Below are positions 39,401-45,400 of a stretch of 64,000 nt of DNA, in pieces. The stretch's first letter is position 1. Every line of letters starts with the position of its first letter. A model generated the notes under the pieces. That model did no database searches and was not told where the DNA came from. It saw only the letters and a list, made by a program, of their open reading frames with translations. The DNA is from Siphonodentalium dalli (lineage: Eukaryota; Mollusca; Scaphopoda; Gadilida; Siphonodentaliidae), in contig CP136061.1 of the NCBI GenBank assembly GCA_032622095.1, positions 194,686,369 to 194,750,368 on the forward strand, written 5' to 3'. The position numbers were made by a program, and so were the translations under genes.

Positions 39401-42400
39401 CCCAGAATCAAATTCAGGAAACTGCTTTTCCCTGCTCCAGTCTCTCCTTGAATAAAACGCAGGCCAAAATGAAACAGAACATTATTTGGAAAACAAAACA
39501 AAGCTCGATTACGCCGAGGATCGAGGGTATGTCCTTCATGTAAGAATACACTAACCTTAACCCTAGCCTAGTCATAATCCCAACCTTAACCATGCATAGC
39601 CACAACTATAACCCTAACCTAACCCTATAACCCATATGGAAAATGGAGGGGTGGTTTCGCGAGGCTATCCATTTCATGTGTGTGGCGGGGAAAAGGGCAT
39701 CCAACAGTAGCTGAATTACAGTAATGCCCTAAATAATCGACTCCTTAACCAATTAAGGAGTCGATTATTTAGGGCATTACCTTATAAGTTGTTGATAAAC
39801 TCTGCATTACACCGAGTGGTAATTATTTCTCGCGAGTATATATAGCCTATATATATATGCCATATAGCGAATCCACACAAGACAGAATAAAATGCTACGT
39901 TTCAGAACAAGCCTTTATCGTGGTGCGAATAGTTTCACGGACCTTGCGAATAGTTTCACCGACCTTGTTTCAGAATATAGCCGTCTCACCATTGACAATT
40001 TCCCCGTCAACACATCAAGCGTTATAGTCTGTTGATTTTGACCTGCGAAGTTTGAAGTTCTCCAATCTAAACTGAGCAGGTTATATTATTGTGTACCACA
40101 CGTTTGACTATACGCATTCCAAGTTATACTAAATTTATATAAATTAGTTTTTGTGAACCAATCATTCTGTGAGTGACTTTTTAACCCTTTCTATACAACC
40201 TGGTGTGTTGTATAGTCCCAAGCATGTTCTAAGAGCAATGCTCGCCATGTTTCGGAGGCATAAAATATATAACATTGCTGCTGTGCCGTACCTCCTATAT
40301 ATTGGAATAGTTTATTGTTCATTTGGAGGGGAGTTAAGGAAAATGAGCCGACGGCAGATTGATGAAAAGATAGTAGAAGTTCAGACGGATTCGTATCCAT
40401 TGGTGGGAAATGTTCAGATAATAAGTTCAACAACCTGTCTCGCCGTTTGAACTTATTGTCTGAACATTTCCTATGGGAACCGCTCGTCAATGAGTGTTTA
40501 GTATGGGTAGAGTTAAAGCCATAATGTGCACTTGTTTATTGAATCAACCTCTTGAGCGAGTGCCCCGACACCATGGTAAATGACATTAGCATGTCGCAAT
40601 TAGCTAACAATGATATAAACTCCAAATGCCGGTACAATCCGGTCAACCACGAGTCGACAATAATAACGTAATTAATGTCTGATTCGATTCAGTAGGTGTT
40701 ATTGTTATTATAACTCCACCCAAACCTATATGTGTGGGGAAATACCCGGGCTAGGATTCCTCTTATACTTGAGTTAAAGATACATAATCTGAATTAATGC
40801 TCCCAAATTACTATTTCTTTGGCTTCGGGGGGGGGGGGGGTATAATTATTTGATTCGATTCGAGGAACCCACACAGCAAAGCTCAGAGTGATCAGATATC
40901 GATTGTTGAAAGTTGTTATTTCTCGAGATGTGTACTTATTTCAGGCTGAACATCATGTTAAAGGTACTCAATCCGAACAGAGGGTCCCCATCTCAACATA
41001 TTCCAACAACAACAATCCGATCAGAGGGTCCTATATTACTATTTATTTGGCTTTGGGGGTAAAAAATATTTGATTCGAGTCGAGGAACCCATCAAACAAA
41101 GCTCAGAGTTATTAGATATTGATTTTTGAAATTTGCTATTTACTCGAGATGAGTACTAATAATTGCCTTCAACTGCCGTCATCTGCTCGGGATGTGTACA
41201 CCAAAATCTATTCAAATATACAAGGATGGATAACTCTAAAATCAAGTGGTGATAATAACGCAATTTTGACTGATTTCTGGGCCAGAAAGTATTCCCGATA
41301 ATGAAAAATAATAGATTTCTAAAATCGATATCTAACAAATCTGAGCTTTGATGGGTGACTTCCTCGACTCGAGTCAAATATTTTGACCCCCGAAGCCATT
41401 GAAATAGTAATTGAGAGGAGTTTTACCGGATTGAGTACCTTTAATGTCTGATTCGATTCAGTAGGTGTTATTGTTATTATAACTCCACCCATACCTATAT
41501 GTGTGGGGAAATACCCGGGCTAGGATTCCTCTTATACTTGAGTTAAAGATACATAATCTGAATTAATGCTCCCAAATTACTATTTCTTTGGCTTCGGGGG
41601 GGGGGGGGGTAAAAATATTTGATTCGATTCGAGGAACCCACACAGCAAAGCTCAGAGTGATCAGATATCGATTGTTGAAAGTTGTTATTTCTCGAGATGT
41701 GTACTTATTTCAGGCTGAACATCATGTTAAATAACAGGTTTTGGAAATTTTATACCATAGTGGTTAGCATTATTTTTTTGCAATCAATCGATTCTGACAA
41801 TTAAAGCGTATTTTGAAGAAATGTTGTTGTTGTTGTAACTTGATGATATGGGGACCGTCTTATCGGATTGAGTACCTTTAAATGAATAATTACCCAAATC
41901 AAAGATGGCGGCCAAAATGGCGACCAGAAACTTAAAGATCACAGAAAACCGCTGAGTTTCACGCCACTGAGCGCTATTGAACGAGAACTCCATCCATATA
42001 TACATACCGTTGTGAGTAAGGAACAATGAGGGGACGTATTCTCCTTTTATCTCATCCAACAAAAAGTCCCCCAAATTCAAGATGGCGCCCAAAAAGACAC
42101 GCATAATTTAAAAAACAAATCACCGAAAAGCCGCACATTCTCATGAGTGAGCGTTATTAATTCGGGACGAATTAATCGCCGCTGAACAGACGGTAATGAT
42201 TCCACCAAATGAGAATCACTTCAGATTGCATATAGTCCATATATCAAATCGATGTTGTGCGTTGCGAATGTGGGTATCAACTGTTTTGTTTGTTTCAATA
42301 ATATTTATTGAGATGAAATATAAAAGCATTTAGATCTGCCTTACAAAATAACAGAAGTACAAAAGTTTTGCAAAAATTACAGAAATTCAAGAATTTCACA

Positions 42401-45400
42401 ATAAAATTGTTAATTAAATTATTAAATTTTTGTATACACTTGGGGTTCATTTGGTTTATGAGTGTACAACACGTAATCAAATTAATTGACGGACAGTGCA
42501 TGGATTGTGCGTGGATCGTGTACAAATTATGTTGATATGGGGCGTAAATTCAAACCACTCACTGCCACTAGTGACTATATACAATAACTAAATTGAATAT
42601 ATGGGACTAGTATACATATAATATAACATTCATTTGATATGTTTGCTTGAAACTTAAAAATATTTACTCGACGACGATAGTTCTTTTGTCGCATTCCGGC
42701 TAATCTGCCGTAACACGATTTCGTACTCAACAGACTTTCAAATAATGGAAATCTGGTTACATTATTCTATGAAGCAACATTTGAGTACTTTAAAATCGAC
42801 AATTTTCTTATAGTAATATATAAGTAATACCATACCTGCTACTAAAATGGAACATTGGTCGCTTTTCAAGCTAGCTTCCCGTAACTTCAAATGATCAGTA
42901 TATTTCGGGAATACGTCTTCCAAATCATCTTTAAAATACTGTGGAAGATCTTGAAGAAAATTCTCTGCTTCTGTCATGAGCATTTTCAACTCTTTTCTAT
43001 TATGTTTGTCATTATCTAATACCTCGTCGAAAACCTTTTGAGACTGAAATGTATAGTTATATATAAGGATATATGTTTTGCTCAATATCTCAATCTATTT
43101 AAAATTATTATAAAACAATTGCTTGACAAACATTTAGCCATTAAACAGGGGGGGGGGGGGTCGGAAAAAAATTTCAGGCACGTATGGCATTTTTTCCCTT
43201 TCGATCATTTTTTGTACCCACCCACCCCCACCGCCAAATTTTTTTCCGTTTTCGGCAGTTTTTTCCGACCATTTTTTGACACCCACCCCCCCTTTTAACA
43301 CTAAAACAGTGATTTGCGGGGGAAAATTCACTGTAAACAGCTGTATATGAACTTTTGTGCATACTATTTATCATGGATGTTAACATGGACATGTAAATAG
43401 GAATGAGTCATATTGAAGTCATTCGGCCAAAAACACATGGCCGCCAGCGGCCATCTTGGATTTCAAAATTTGCAACAAAATACAACACGATAACTGCCTG
43501 CAGTCAGTTTACCAGTTAGAATTACATTATTTCTCTCATTCAAAGTGGTTTTGAAGCCCAACTCATTGCCAAAACACTAAAAAACAAGCAGGATTTTTGT
43601 TTGTTAGTTGCGGAAAAAATTGCTTGTTGGTGGCTTTGACCACCCACCCACCCCGGCATACGTGCCGGAATTTTTTTTTTCACCCCCCCCCCCTGCATTA
43701 AAGGCCAATTTAATTTTCAAGTCACCGATTATTGTTTTATAGTGCCTTGATATATGGTTTTAATAACAATATATGACATAAAATATGATTAAAATACTAT
43801 AATGCATCATCATTTGCGATGCCTGTGTCTCAGAAGGTGCCGGCCATAGAGTAATAGAAAACAGCTGAAATCATAGAAACATTTCCCCCCGTCTCGCTCC
43901 CAGAATGCAACATAATTCAAACTAAGACATAGAGTTATTCCCCTTCCATTTAAAATTATAGACTATGTAGTACAATCCTGATGAAACTTAAGGCTTAATC
44001 ACAGACAACACGTCGATACATCAACAAAAATGTTCACATTTTATTTCACCGAATAAGTTGATAATACAATGTTTGGAGCTTCCTCTTTCAATAATATGGC
44101 ATATATTTTATACAATGTGATCTGGGGGTTCGGAAATTAAGTGGGCCTTTAATGTTATTTATCGATAACCTAAATTTCTTGATTACTTTCCGTTACAGAA
44201 ATGAGAGCAGCAATGTGTGATATGACCAAACCTATATACCACGTGCCAAAAGATGTACATGGAAACTATTCAATACTTCCTACGATTTAAAATGGATTTT
44301 CGATGTTGCTTCAGTGGGAGACAATTTTTAAATCTGAACCCGAAAACTGCAAAGTCCTTGCAACTAGAAGTCTAACTCCAGGCAAATTTATTTTTTTAAA
44401 TATATTAACTGGCCACCGGGGAGGAACCAGGACCCTTCGGTCACAATGTGAGAAAAAAAAAATGAAATCTGAAAACTGCAAACTCCTACTATTTGGAATG
44501 CTAACTCTAGTTAAATTTAGGCTTCGATTTAAAAAAAAATTTAACAGTTTTTGACTGGCCATCGGGTGGGATCAGGACCCCTCAGCCAATGAAAACTTCC
44601 AAATCCTAGCATATAACCTGGCATCAAGCTCTCCAGGTGCTGAACACCCGACACCATCCTATAAGGTTAGAACATTTCCAACTGACGGCCATTTCAGTAC
44701 ATCAGTTTGACCAACAGCAGGAAAATATATTACTGTTTCCCCACCAACTATTCGTTGGAAAATGAAACTACGAGAACACTTTGAACCTATTGTTTTTGTG
44801 AAATTTCCAACTACTGTTGTGTCAGGTGCCAAGGTTGTGTGTGTGGGTGGGGGGGGGGGGGGGGGCACACACACGAATAAATTACTTCATTTCTTTAATA
44901 AGTTGTCGCTAAATATGCACTATTTTATAAGATTCAGCTGTGATTATGTGATTTGTTGTTATTCATGTTGGATCACGTTCACAACGTCACTAATAAAGCA
45001 TACATTATTTCACGTTCTATTGCAGACGTGTACGTGTCACAACATTACTATACAAGTATCAATCCTCATGTTTTCCAATATATTTTATTCCTTATTTTGG
45101 GTCGGGTTGTCCCGGGTCGAGTCACCCCCCCCCCCACCCCCACCGCGCCCGCATTTGACTGCATGCATATCATTCGATTCGTGTTTTTTTTATGGGGCGT
45201 AGACACCCCTTCGGTGAGATTACATGTACTTACCCAAACTCCAAGCAGCGCCCTCTAAGTTAGCACTGCGATATAGCACTGCCACAAGGATGGTAATTTG
45301 CGGACCGATACATCTATTTTTACATATCGTCGGAACTATATTTAGTCACCTATTGTCATATTTTGACCACCAAAAGTTTGCAATAATGGTAATTCTTTCG

